Under the pieces are notes generated by a model. It had not been told where the DNA came from and ran no database searches. It saw only the letters and a list, made by a program, of their open reading frames with translations. A stretch of DNA of 16,446 bases from Minisyncoccota bacterium (lineage in GTDB: Bacteria > Patescibacteriota > Minisyncoccia > Phycocordibacterales > Phycocordibacteraceae): positions 1 to 16,446 of the forward strand of contig JAQUAU010000019.1 in assembly GCA_028687085.1 (NCBI GenBank). Reading direction: 5' to 3'. Position numbers and translations under genes: made by a program. Numbering within the stretch: position 1 is the stretch's first letter; each line of letters begins with the position of its first letter. Below, piece by piece: positions 1 to 7,110 of the stretch.

Positions 1-25
1 GGCGGCGCCGCTTCTCGGCGCCGCC
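1..25. repeat. 10-bp inverted repeat at the window edge
   Basis: Positions 1-10 (GGCGGCGCCG) are perfectly complementary to 16-25 across a 5-nt loop (CTTCT). It lies in the ZIP reading frame and encodes Ala/Gly/Leu. Ala-Gly codons in GC-rich DNA make such symmetry by chance fairly easily, and the left arm may continue outside the window, so this is recorded only as a structure. Confidence 0.4.
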
Positions 26-214
26 TCCACGCTCTTCTTCACGATTCCCGAGTCGGCGATTGGGCTCGTGCTCGCCGTCTTCGTTGGCACCTTCCTCTAT
101 CTCTCGGCGAGTGACCTGATCCCCGAGAGCCATCACCGGCACCCGCGCGCGCTCACAACCGTGATGACGCTTCTCGGCGCCGCCGTGCTCTACGCGGTCG
201 TGCATTTGGTATAA
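2..214 (+). CDS. ZIP-family metal transporter, C-terminal fragment
   Basis: The window opens inside this gene; 70 codons remain before the TAA at 212-214. The visible part has a hydrophobic segment leading into GTFLYLSASDLIPESHH, then a short basic His-rich stretch (HHRHP) and a final hydrophobic helix ending HLV. In ZIP (ZupT-like) transporters, which import zinc, iron or related divalent metals across the inner membrane, the last membrane segments carry this kind of 'GTFLY-A--DL-PE-HH' pattern, so the family call rests on that motif and the two membrane segments. The start and metal-site segments lie outside the window. The next gene begins 8 nt after the stop but has its own promoter overlapping the end of this one. 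Metal specificity cannot be read from this fragment. Confidence 0.72.
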   Translation, partial: AAPLLGAASTLFFTIPESAIGLVLAVFVGTFLYLSASDLIPESHHRHPRALTTVMTLLGAAVLYAVVHLV

Positions 215-215
215 T
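207..215 (+). promoter_or_regulatory. Extended -10 promoter for the holin-like gene
   Basis: TGGTATAAT is a perfect TGn-TATAAT extended -10 element. The hexamer (210-215) ends 6 nt before the ATG at 222, so transcription would start at or next to the start codon, giving a leaderless mRNA. The element overlaps the stop codon of the upstream ZIP gene. No clear -35 is seen, as expected for an extended -10. Confidence 0.7.
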
Positions 216-221
216 CCTCAT

Positions 222-557
222 ATGAAACTATTTTTCCACTGGCTTGTTGCGGCGCTCTCAATCGGCATCGCGGCGTATATTGTCCCTGGCGTGTTGGTCA
301 CGCCTGTTGGGGCACTCATCGCTGCTGTCGTGCTTGGTGCACTCAACCTCTTTATCCGTCCGATTATCTTCTTCTTTACGCTCCCGATCACTATCCTCGC
401 GCTCGGACTCTTCTCGTTTGTCATCAATGCTCTCTTGGTGATGCTCGCGTCGTTTATCGTCCCGGGATTCGTAGTGCCGGGGTTCTGGACGGCGCTCCTC
501 TTCGCGCTCGTGCTCTCAGTCGTGAACTGGGTCTTCAACCTCTGGAGTCATGATTGA
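222..557 (+). CDS. Phage holin family 4 / YvlD-like small membrane protein
   Basis: A 111-aa, almost entirely hydrophobic protein with about four membrane helices (roughly residues 4-22, 27-48, 52-80, 86-107). The order of features, with a short N-terminal helix, PGV, then ALNLFIRP and the long hydrophobic run containing LPITILALGLFSFVINA, and the VNW near the end, matches the family annotated as 'phage holin family 4' (YvlD-like), common on bacterial chromosomes and not evidence of a prophage. The function in cells is not established; these are inner-membrane proteins. The ATG is chosen because an extended -10 ends 6 nt upstream and no earlier start fits. Its last 8 nt overlap the next gene. 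Confidence 0.8.
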   Translation: MKLFFHWLVAALSIGIAAYIVPGVLVTPVGALIAAVVLGALNLFIRPIIFFFTLPITILALGLFSFVINALLVMLASFIVPGFVVPGFWTALLFALVLSVVNWVFNLWSHD

Positions 558-759
558 TCCCGAACTCCTCGCGAAGCTGAATCAGATAGAGGAGAAGGCT
601 GAGAAGGCGTATCAAGCGGCAGAGTCATCGCGCAAGTATCTCTTCTGGACCGGAGTCGTCACAGTCGCCCTTATCGTGTTGCCGCTTATCGGCCTCGCCT
701 TCGCGATACCCTCGTTCATCAGCTCCTACACCACCACACTGAACAGCATCGGGTATTAG
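550..759 (+). CDS. Small single-span membrane protein, unknown function
   Basis: A 69-aa protein starting in the overlap ATGATTGA, where its ATG (550-552) precedes the TGA (555-557) of the upstream gene, which suggests translational coupling; GGAG at 544-547 is a possible but very close ribosome-binding site. Residues 1-28 are charged, rich in Glu, Lys and Ala and probably helical or coiled; residues 30-55 form a strong membrane helix (FWTGVVTVALIVLPLIGLAF); a short polar tail follows. I do not recognise a named family. The architecture (amphipathic N-terminus plus one membrane span) would fit a small scaffold or accessory subunit, perhaps of the neighbouring holin-like protein, but that is inference. 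Its TAG overlaps the stop codon of the convergent dedA gene. Confidence 0.7.
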   Translation: MIDPELLAKLNQIEEKAEKAYQAAESSRKYLFWTGVVTVALIVLPLIGLAFAIPSFISSYTTTLNSIGY

Positions 760-1373
760 ACCGCGCGTTTGCCGCGGATGATGTTGATGAGGATAGGGAG
801 GAAAGAAACAGTAATAATGACAAGCGAGATGGGGAGGATATAACTCTCGCTGTTGGGGATGACCGAGCCGAGCGAGTAGCCGAGCGCTACCATGCCGACG
901 CCCCACAGGAGTCCGCCGAGTACGTTGTAGCGGAGGAATGTCCCGTAGGTCATCGAGCCTATGCCGGCGAGGATCGGCGCGATTGTGCGCACGATAGGCA
1001 CGAAGCGTGCGAGCACGACGGCGCGCCCGCCATACATCTGATAGAAGCGTTCGGTGCGCTTCAGATATTCTTGTTTGAAGAAAAGGGAGTCCTTGCGTTT
1101 GAAGAAGTTCACGCCGACGTTCGCCCCGAACCAGTAGCCGACTGAGTCGCCGACTATTGCGGCCACAACAACGAAGAAGATGAGCGGCCCCACCGAGAGG
1201 AACCCGGCTGCAGAGAGGAGCCCTGCCGCAAAGAGGAGCGAGTCGCCGGGGAGGAAGATGCCGAAGAGGAGTCCGCTCTCAGCGAAGACGAGCGTGGCGA
1301 TGCCGACGTAGCTGCCGGTCTTCACCATCGCAACCGGGTCGAGATTTATACAGGCAGAAAGAAAGTTGAGCAT
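756..1373 (-). CDS. DedA/VTT-domain inner-membrane protein
   Basis: A 205-aa polytopic membrane protein of the DedA (SNARE-associated, VTT) family, whose members act in membrane homeostasis; several are linked to recycling of undecaprenyl phosphate or phospholipids across the bilayer. Visible hallmarks are the Glu-containing first hairpin followed by GIFLPGDSLLFAAG (about residues 38-51) and the basic re-entrant motif ARFVPIVRTIAPILAG (about 126-141), with the conserved R-x-x-P-x-x-R pattern. The start at 1373 (MLNFLSACIN) is preferred over an upstream in-frame ATG at 1409, because 1409 would lie inside the divergent ATPase gene and a -10 sequence on this strand ends 8 nt before 1373. Its stop codon overlaps that of the convergent small gene. 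The exact lipid substrate cannot be assigned. Confidence 0.88.
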   Translation of the reverse strand: MLNFLSACINLDPVAMVKTGSYVGIATLVFAESGLLFGIFLPGDSLLFAAGLLSAAGFLSVGPLIFFVVVAAIVGDSVGYWFGANVGVNFFKRKDSLFFKQEYLKRTERFYQMYGGRAVVLARFVPIVRTIAPILAGIGSMTYGTFLRYNVLGGLLWGVGMVALGYSLGSVIPNSESYILPISLVIITVSFLPILINIIRGKRAV

Positions 1374-1381
1374 GTGCGTAG

Positions 1382-1389
1382 AGTATACT
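1382..1389. promoter_or_regulatory. Symmetric -10 element, bidirectional promoter
   Basis: AGTATACT is a perfect 8-bp palindrome. Read on the plus strand it contains TATACT (1384-1389), ending 7 nt before the ATG of the ATPase gene at 1397. Read on the minus strand it contains TATACT (1387 down to 1382), ending 8 nt before the ATG of dedA at 1373. The whole intergenic region is only 23 bp, so both genes would be leaderless and their -10 hexamers share four of six base pairs. No convincing -35 is visible on either side. Confidence 0.65.
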
Positions 1390-1396
1390 TGTTTCA

Positions 1397-4165
1397 ATGG
1401 AACAAGCACCGGCGTTATCTACACCAGAACAAGAATTAGCATATCTGCGCGAGCAGGTGTCGAAGAAGGAGGCAGAACTCGCAGAGAGCGGGAAGGCGCC
1501 CAATGCCTTTGAACAGGTGAAGATTATTTCCGAGACTGTGCACGAGCATCACGCCGCGTCTGCTGAGGTGTTGGCTCCTGAGTATCGCATCAGCGAAGCG
1601 ACAAAGGAGAGCGAAGCGCAGGCGATACTCGCTGAGCTCGAGCTTGGCGGGAGTGAGCAGGCGATTTTGAGCCTCGGCAGAACGATGGAAGAAAAGGGGA
1701 TTAAAAATGCGCTCGCGGTCGCAGAGAAGCTGGGCGACCCGCATATCGCCGACGACTTCCATCGCTATCTCGTACGCTACGTGGCCGCAGGACTCCTTGC
1801 TCCTGGACAAGGCGAGAAGGCTCCGCGCTTTCAGGCGCTCCATATGACGCTCTATGAGATCGCGCTCCCGGAGCCGAAGAGCGCAGAGCCGGGCGCGCGC
1901 GAGAAAACGCTCAAAGAGCTCATCTCGGGCATGGAGCAGGTATATGCCGGCCTTCTCTCGGTTGAGAACGCGGCTCCGGGCGAACCGCGCTACCTCGCGC
2001 TTGAACTCGCCGTGCCGGCAAACGCTCCCGAGCTCCAGTTCTATGCCGCAGTACCGAACAGCAAATGCAATCTCTTTGAGAAACAGCTTCTCGCCATCTT
2101 TCCTGATGCGCATCTCGTGCCCCAGCCTGCCGACTACAACATCTTCGCATCAGGCGGCGTCTCGCTCGCTGCAACAGCGAAGTTTGCCGAGAATCCGGCT
2201 CTCCCGCTCACTGACTACACCAGCTTCGATTATGATCCGTTAAACGCCATCACGAATGCCTTTGCGAAGATCGAGCACGCGGGCGAGGGAGCGGCGCTCC
2301 AGATCATCATCGAGCCCCGCGGTGAGCGGCACGTGAAGCACTATCGCAAGATTCTTCAAGCGCTCCGGAAGGGCGAGAAACACTCTTCGGCCATGAGCAC
2401 GCCCGAGACCGTCTTCGGCGAGCTGACACGCGACTTTAGTAAGGCTCTTTTTACCAACAAGCCCAAGGATGTCGAGAAGGCGAAAGAGGCCGAGACGCGC
2501 CAGATCGAAGCGAACAAGGCGTACATCGAGCAGGTGGAGAAGAAGATTGCGACGCCGATCGTGGGCGCGACGATACGTGTGGTCGTCTCTTCGAGCAATG
2601 AACATAAGGCCACTCAGGTGCTCGACGAGATCGAATCGGCCTTCAATCAATTTTCAAATACGCAAGGGAACCGGCTCGAGTTTGCGCGCGCTGCTGCAGC
2701 GCGTGCACAACGTATCTTTGAAGACTTCTCCTTCCGCGTGCCGAGTGATGAGGCGCTCCCGTTATCGCTGCGCGAGCTCACGACCATCTATCACTTCCCG
2801 CCGTCGGGTATCGTGAGCTCGCCGCACTTGAAGCAGTCGCGCTTCACTCACGCATCCGCGCCGCTCGCGCTCCCGCAGACGGGTGTCCTGCTCGGCATCA
2901 ATTCGTATCGCGGAGCCGAAACGCGCGTGTATCTCTCACCTGAAGACCGCTTGCGGCATCTCTACGTTATCGGCCAGACCGGTACTGGTAAGACGGGACT
3001 TCTAAAAGGGATGATTATTCAGGACATCAAGAACGGCGACGGCAGCTGCTTCATCGATCCGCACGGTACCGACATTCTCGATATTCTCGCTGCAATACCG
3101 CCCGAGCGCTACAAGGACGTTATCTACTTCGACCCGGCGGATCTCTCGCGCCCTTTCTCGCTCAACTTCCTCGAATACGACATTTCGCGCCCGGAGCAGA
3201 AGACCTTTATCGTGAACGAGCTCCTGATGATCTTTAAACGTCTCTATGGAGACGTGCCCGAGAGTATGGGACCCGCCTTCGAGCAATACTTCCGCAATGC
3301 GACCCAGCTTGTGATGGAGGACCCGACGAGCGGTTCGACGATTCTCGATATCGCACGGGTACTCTCTAATAGCGAGTTCCGCCGCGAGAAGCTCGCTAAG
3401 AGCATGAACCCCATCGTGAACCAATTCTGGAACGAGATCGCGACAAAGGCGGGTGGCGACGCCGCGCTCGAGAACATCGTCCCCTATATCACCAACAAGT
3501 TCGACGACTTCACCGCGAACGATTTCATCCGCCCCATCGTGGGTCAGCAGGAATCTTCGTTTAAGTTCCGCGAAGTGATGGATACGAAGAAGATACTCCT
3601 TATTAATCTCTCGAAGGGTCGCCTGGGCGAGAAGAATGCGAACCTGCTCGGGCTCATCATCGTGGGCAAGCTCTTTATGGCGGCCCTCTCTCGCGCCGAC
3701 AATCCTCGCGCGGCGCATCCGCCCTTCTATCTCTACATAGACGAGTTCCAGAACGTGACGACCGACTCGATCCCTGGCATCCTCTCTGAAGCGCGCAAGT
3801 ATAAGCTCTCGCTCACGGTCGCGCACCAGTTCTTAAGCCAGATAGAAGAGAAGACGCGTGACGCCGTCTTCGGCAACGTGGGCAATATGGCCGTCTTCCG
3901 GGTTGGCGAAGAAGACGCAGAGTTCTTCGCGAAGCAGTTTGCGCCGGTCTTCGAGTCGCTCGATTTTGTGAATATAGAAAATAGAAATGCATATATGAAG
4001 ATTCTTGTCGGCGGCGTGCCACAGAAGCCGTTTGACATGGAGACACCCGGTCTGCCGGCGCTCAATCAAGCGCAGGTTGATGATCTCATCCACCTTTCCT
4101 CGCTCACCTACGGCCGCGATCGTGCTACTGTTGAAAACATGATTCGCGAGCGGTATCTGAAATAA
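1397..4165 (+). CDS. VirD4/TraG/HerA-like DNA-translocation ATPase
   Basis: A 922-aa ATPase of the type IV secretion coupling-protein / HerA (DUF87-like) superfamily, whose members form rings that pump DNA or protein. The C-terminal half holds the motor: Walker A GQTGTGKT at residues 526-533, a following 'FIDPHGTDILDIL' strand typical of TraG/VirD4-like proteins, Walker B YLYIDE with D782 and E783, and SLTVAHQF, the Gln-bearing sensor strand. Residues 1-500 form a separate region: a charged coiled start, a stretch around 200-240 (FYAAVPNSKCNLFEKQL), then helices, like N-terminal parts of conjugative ATPases. No membrane helix is visible, unlike classical VirD4. No relaxase or other secretion gene is nearby, so conjugation is not supported; the 865-aa partner begins 3 nt after the stop. 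The ATG follows a -10 element by 7 nt. Confidence 0.85.
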   Translation: MEQAPALSTPEQELAYLREQVSKKEAELAESGKAPNAFEQVKIISETVHEHHAASAEVLAPEYRISEATKESEAQAILAELELGGSEQAILSLGRTMEEKGIKNALAVAEKLGDPHIADDFHRYLVRYVAAGLLAPGQGEKAPRFQALHMTLYEIALPEPKSAEPGAREKTLKELISGMEQVYAGLLSVENAAPGEPRYLALELAVPANAPELQFYAAVPNSKCNLFEKQLLAIFPDAHLVPQPADYNIFASGGVSLAATAKFAENPALPLTDYTSFDYDPLNAITNAFAKIEHAGEGAALQIIIEPRGERHVKHYRKILQALRKGEKHSSAMSTPETVFGELTRDFSKALFTNKPKDVEKAKEAETRQIEANKAYIEQVEKKIATPIVGATIRVVVSSSNEHKATQVLDEIESAFNQFSNTQGNRLEFARAAAARAQRIFEDFSFRVPSDEALPLSLRELTTIYHFPPSGIVSSPHLKQSRFTHASAPLALPQTGVLLGINSYRGAETRVYLSPEDRLRHLYVIGQTGTGKTGLLKGMIIQDIKNGDGSCFIDPHGTDILDILAAIPPERYKDVIYFDPADLSRPFSLNFLEYDISRPEQKTFIVNELLMIFKRLYGDVPESMGPAFEQYFRNATQLVMEDPTSGSTILDIARVLSNSEFRREKLAKSMNPIVNQFWNEIATKAGGDAALENIVPYITNKFDDFTANDFIRPIVGQQESSFKFREVMDTKKILLINLSKGRLGEKNANLLGLIIVGKLFMAALSRADNPRAAHPPFYLYIDEFQNVTTDSIPGILSEARKYKLSLTVAHQFLSQIEEKTRDAVFGNVGNMAVFRVGEEDAEFFAKQFAPVFESLDFVNIENRNAYMKILVGGVPQKPFDMETPGLPALNQAQVDDLIHLSSLTYGRDRATVENMIRERYLK

Positions 4166-4168
4166 GGT

Positions 4169-6766
4169 ATGGCTGAAAAAGTTCCGTCAGAACCAAAAGA
4201 AGAGCGACAGCGACGGGTTGCCGCTGAGATTCAAGCCCAACGCCGCTTAGATGCGATGAAAGATGTAACCGATGTGGAGGTGGAGTCCGAGCAACCGTGG
4301 CTCCAACCAGGTGTAATCGATTCGCCTGTCTTTCAGCCTTCCGTCCCTACTGAACCAGCTCCAGAAACTCCTCCGACGGCGACAATGGGCGCCGCATTCG
4401 CGAACCCAAAACCGCTCAAAGAGAAGCCAAAGAACGGAAAGAAAGCCGAAAACGGGAAGGTTGAGGCAGAAAAAGAAGAATCTTTCGATCCGCATTCGGT
4501 CGCTACCGCACAGACTCTCGAAGATCAGAAAAAAACGCAGGAGATGCGCGCACATCTCGCAGAGGTAGGAGTGATACCTACAGAAGCTGTGCGGCCGCCC
4601 GATATAGACATCAGTAGGGCTGACGTTCCGCAATACAAAAGTCATCCTGAAGTTCAAGCAGAGTTGGACAAACTCAATCAAAAAGTTGATACGAGAACTG
4701 AGGCTGAAAAACTTGCAGAGGCAGAAGAAGGTCTCCGTGTAGTGTCAGAGATGTTCGGCGCACAGCCGAAACATGAACAAACAATTGAGACGAGCGAACC
4801 GGTTGCTATTCCACCAGAACTTCAAGCTGTTATCCGCGGGGAAGTCTCTCCTCAGCTTTTGAAGAAATATACGGGACTTACCAATCCGAAGAGGAAGAAG
4901 TATTTTATTGAAAATTTAGTTGAAGCTCAAAAAAAAGATGCAGAAAAAGAGAATGAAAGACGAGATGAAAATAAAAAGTCGGCAAAACCTCGGACGCAGA
5001 AATCAAAACAGAAACCAGAGAGTGACTTAATCGATAAAAATATCGCTGCGGCAAGAAAGGCAGGGAAGACAACTGAGGAGCAAGCGAAAGATGAGATTAG
5101 ACACATGGCGGCGGAGGCGACGGCAGACATCGGTATACCAGCTTCGACAGAACCTGATGGCAAAATAGAACCGACACTCGATGTAGATTCGATATCGTCT
5201 GAAGATGTACCCTCGAAGCCCGAGGGTACGCGAAGCGAGTGGTATGCAAAATTGAAAGAAACAGTGGGAAGGGTTGTTGAAGGAGGTAAGGAAAACTTTA
5301 TCAGGTCAAAAGAGTATTTGGATAATCGCGCGAAGGAGATTGATCGAGCGGCAGAGATGAGTGGCCTAGAAAAATGGACCCGCATCATTGGTGAGAAATA
5401 TGAAAAATTGAGTCTGATACACAAGCTGGGTATCGGTGTAGGTCTTGGTGTGACAACGGCAGTTGGAGCGGCATTCTCACTTCCGGTGGCTCTCGCTGGT
5501 TTAACGGGTTTGGTATTACAACGAGGTGCAGGTGCGGCAAGTATGTTCCTGTCACTTGAAAAGAAATTACAAGAAAAAAAGATTGGAGAATCTTTTCAAT
5601 TTATCGGGATGAAAGAGCGCGCGGCGCTTGACGCAATGCTCTACACCGCAGTCATGGGGACGGCAATCAATCAAGGTCTCGAGTATGCACGAGAGCACGG
5701 TGTTGTAGAAAGAATCAGTGCCATGTTTGGACATCATACAGCCGAGCCTATACCGAAAGCTTCAGTGCATACTCCCGTTGCACAGGCTCCTCGCGTCGCG
5801 GTGCCCAATGCTCCTGCGGCGCCAGAAATCCACCCACCGGCTGCTCCGGTCGAAGTGCCGAAGGCACCGGAGGCTCCTCTCGCATCTCACGCGGAAGTCA
5901 TCGCTCCTGAAGTGCATGAGCCCGCCGCATCGGTTGAAACGCCGAAAGCACCAGAAATGCCCGAAGTCGCCGCTCCTGAGGTCCACGAGCCTGCGACTGT
6001 CGCACCCGAGGTCGCGAAGCTCGAAGCCGACGAGGGGATCGTCATCACCGAGATACAAGTCCCAGAACCCGAGCCGACCGAGCCATTCGTCGCACCGACC
6101 GAGACAGCCGAGACGCCTGCGACACCAGCTGAAGATCCAGCTGCACCAGTCAGTCCTCAAACTCCTGAAGTGCAGCCGCTCCCGACTGAAACTATTGTCT
6201 CGCCCGACACGACGGTGAAGACTGTCGACATCACCAATGCACCGGAGTTTGTAAGCCAGTCACCTATCGAAACACCGCCCGTTTCTATCCCCGAGGAACA
6301 GCCCCTTCCGACTGAAACTATTGTCTCGCCCGATACAACCGTAACGCCGGTTGATATTACCAACGCGCCAGAATTTGTGAGCCAGCCTGAGGTTGAAGCT
6401 CCCGCGGCTCCGCTTGAAGCGCCGGCGAGTGCGCCCGCGCCAGTCGAAGGGGCCGTCAACCTGCCAAACAAATTCGGCCTTACGATACCGGCGAACGAGA
6501 CGCACCTCTACGAAGGCGCGGGCGGCAAAGAGACATTCATCTTCGGCGGCACGGCACAAGAGAAGGCGCGAATAATGCTCGAGTTTTTCAAAGAGCATCC
6601 GACTAAGATTATCTACTCGGGAGATGAGACTGGCACCAGGCGAATCCCTTGGCGTTTTATCCAGGGCCAGCTGGTCCGCGGTGAACCGGTTCAAGAAGGC
6701 TGGCTGTTCGCGCGGTCGCTTATGAAGGCGCCGTCTCCAGACGATTTTGCAAAAGGTATCAAATAA
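4169..6766 (+). CDS. Pro/Ala/Glu-rich membrane-associated protein, unknown
   Basis: An 865-aa protein I do not recognise. Residues 1-400 are highly charged and low in complexity (many Lys, Glu, Ala, Pro), with helical patches near 150-200 and 245-320. Residues 420-450 form a hydrophobic hairpin or long helix (LGIGVGLGVTTAVGAAF, then PVALAGLTGLVL), followed by a weaker segment at about 485-503. Residues 525-760 are a Pro/Ala/Glu/Val spacer with degenerate APEVHEPA units and a clear 29-residue duplication (669-697 and 711-739). The last ~100 residues look globular, with HLYEGAGGKETFIFGG, EFFKEHP and RIPWRFIQGQ. The ATG lies 3 nt after the ATPase stop, so the two are probably co-transcribed; I infer that this protein gives the ATPase a membrane contact and displays its C-terminal domain across the membrane. 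The first half uses more AT-rich codons than the neighbours. Confidence 0.75.
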   Translation: MAEKVPSEPKEERQRRVAAEIQAQRRLDAMKDVTDVEVESEQPWLQPGVIDSPVFQPSVPTEPAPETPPTATMGAAFANPKPLKEKPKNGKKAENGKVEAEKEESFDPHSVATAQTLEDQKKTQEMRAHLAEVGVIPTEAVRPPDIDISRADVPQYKSHPEVQAELDKLNQKVDTRTEAEKLAEAEEGLRVVSEMFGAQPKHEQTIETSEPVAIPPELQAVIRGEVSPQLLKKYTGLTNPKRKKYFIENLVEAQKKDAEKENERRDENKKSAKPRTQKSKQKPESDLIDKNIAAARKAGKTTEEQAKDEIRHMAAEATADIGIPASTEPDGKIEPTLDVDSISSEDVPSKPEGTRSEWYAKLKETVGRVVEGGKENFIRSKEYLDNRAKEIDRAAEMSGLEKWTRIIGEKYEKLSLIHKLGIGVGLGVTTAVGAAFSLPVALAGLTGLVLQRGAGAASMFLSLEKKLQEKKIGESFQFIGMKERAALDAMLYTAVMGTAINQGLEYAREHGVVERISAMFGHHTAEPIPKASVHTPVAQAPRVAVPNAPAAPEIHPPAAPVEVPKAPEAPLASHAEVIAPEVHEPAASVETPKAPEMPEVAAPEVHEPATVAPEVAKLEADEGIVITEIQVPEPEPTEPFVAPTETAETPATPAEDPAAPVSPQTPEVQPLPTETIVSPDTTVKTVDITNAPEFVSQSPIETPPVSIPEEQPLPTETIVSPDTTVTPVDITNAPEFVSQPEVEAPAAPLEAPASAPAPVEGAVNLPNKFGLTIPANETHLYEGAGGKETFIFGGTAQEKARIMLEFFKEHPTKIIYSGDETGTRRIPWRFIQGQLVRGEPVQEGWLFARSLMKAPSPDDFAKGIK
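5207..5229. repeat. In-frame palindromic element in the 865-aa gene
   Basis: GTACCCTCG (5207-5215) and CGAGGGTAC (5221-5229) are perfect 9-bp arms around the 5-nt loop AAGCC. The element is read in frame as VPSKPEGT (residues 347-354), in a low-complexity charged part of the protein where an insertion would be tolerated. Its hairpin form and in-frame position match the other elements in this window. Confidence 0.6.
6173..6385 (+). repeat. Two 87-bp direct repeats, period 126 bp, coding
   Basis: Copies at 6173-6259 and 6299-6385 each encode 29 residues starting QPLPTETIVSPDTTV and ending ITNAPEFVSQ; only two residues differ (KT against TP after DTTV). A 13-residue spacer (SPIETPPVSIPEE) separates them. 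The DNA differs mostly at third codon positions, so the duplication is old and the protein sequence has been kept. Confidence 0.85.
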
Positions 6767-6771
6767 CCTTG

Positions 6772-6780
6772 TGCTATGAT
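6772..6780 (+). promoter_or_regulatory. Extended -10 promoter; decides the next start
   Basis: TGCTATGAT fits TGn-TATnAT. The hexamer (6775-6780) ends 7 nt before the ATG at 6788. The in-frame ATG at 6776 lies inside this hexamer, so it would not be part of the transcript; this favours 6788 as the true, leaderless start. Confidence 0.6.
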
Positions 6781-6787
6781 TTCACCT

Positions 6788-7084
6788 ATGCACGACGAAC
6801 TGACCGCACTCATCGCAAAAGATCTCGGCATTGACGGATTGCCGATCGAAGAGCAGAAGACGCTTATCGCACAGTTCGGTGAGATTGCACTTAAGGCCGC
6901 GACACTCGCCGTGGTAGGGAAGCTCGCTTCAGAGAAGCGCGAAGAGTTTGCGAAGCTCGCCGAGGGGGGTGACGCCTCCGCGCTGCAGACCTTCCTCAAT
7001 AAAGAGGTGCCCGATCATGAGAGCGTCGCGAAGGCCGCTGTGGCCGAAGAGATTACACGATTTAAGGCCTTCAGGGCCCCGTAG
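6788..7084 (+). CDS. Small helical protein, DUF5663-like
   Basis: A 98-aa acidic, probably all-helical protein without membrane segments. The pattern of an N-terminal LTALIAKDLGIDGLPIEEQ followed by a long helix (IAQFGEIALKAATLAVVGKL), then EEFAKL and FLNKEVPD, resembles small proteins annotated as DUF5663 in Patescibacteria; that family name is from memory and tentative. The role is unknown. An earlier in-frame ATG at 6776 would add MISP, but it falls within the -10 element, so the start at 6788 is chosen. It sits alone between the 865-aa gene and the FKBP gene, and promoters are visible on both sides. Its stop (7082-7084) immediately precedes a TATAAT. Confidence 0.75.
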   Translation: MHDELTALIAKDLGIDGLPIEEQKTLIAQFGEIALKAATLAVVGKLASEKREEFAKLAEGGDASALQTFLNKEVPDHESVAKAAVAEEITRFKAFRAP

Positions 7085-7101
7085 TATAATCGAGGTATAA
7101 T
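7085..7101 (+). promoter_or_regulatory. Tandem TATAAT elements upstream of the FKBP gene
   Basis: Two perfect TATAAT hexamers lie at 7085-7090 and 7096-7101. The second ends 9 nt before the ATG at 7111, allowing a start of transcription at or 2-3 nt before the ATG; the first would give a leader of about 14 nt. Having two consensus hexamers spaced 11 bp (one helical turn) apart is unusual and may raise expression or give two transcripts. Confidence 0.6.
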
Positions 7102-7110
7102 ACTAATCAT

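Noticed and set aside
222..557. Prophage remnant suggested by the holin-like protein
   Set aside because: This holin family is common on ordinary chromosomes, and no other phage gene is present.
1374..1409. Upstream ATG at 1409 for dedA (12 extra residues)
   Set aside because: It would overlap the start of the divergent ATPase gene, and the minus-strand -10 sits 8 nt before the ATG at 1373.
1436..2113. Long minus-strand open frames opposite the ATPase, tgt, uvrB and uvrA genes
   Set aside because: They mirror the codon bias of the real genes, give Arg/Leu-rich low-complexity proteins and show no recognisable motif.
1397..4165. Conjugative element suggested by the VirD4-like ATPase
   Set aside because: No relaxase, VirB4, pilus, integrase or direct repeats are seen, and the flanking genes are housekeeping.
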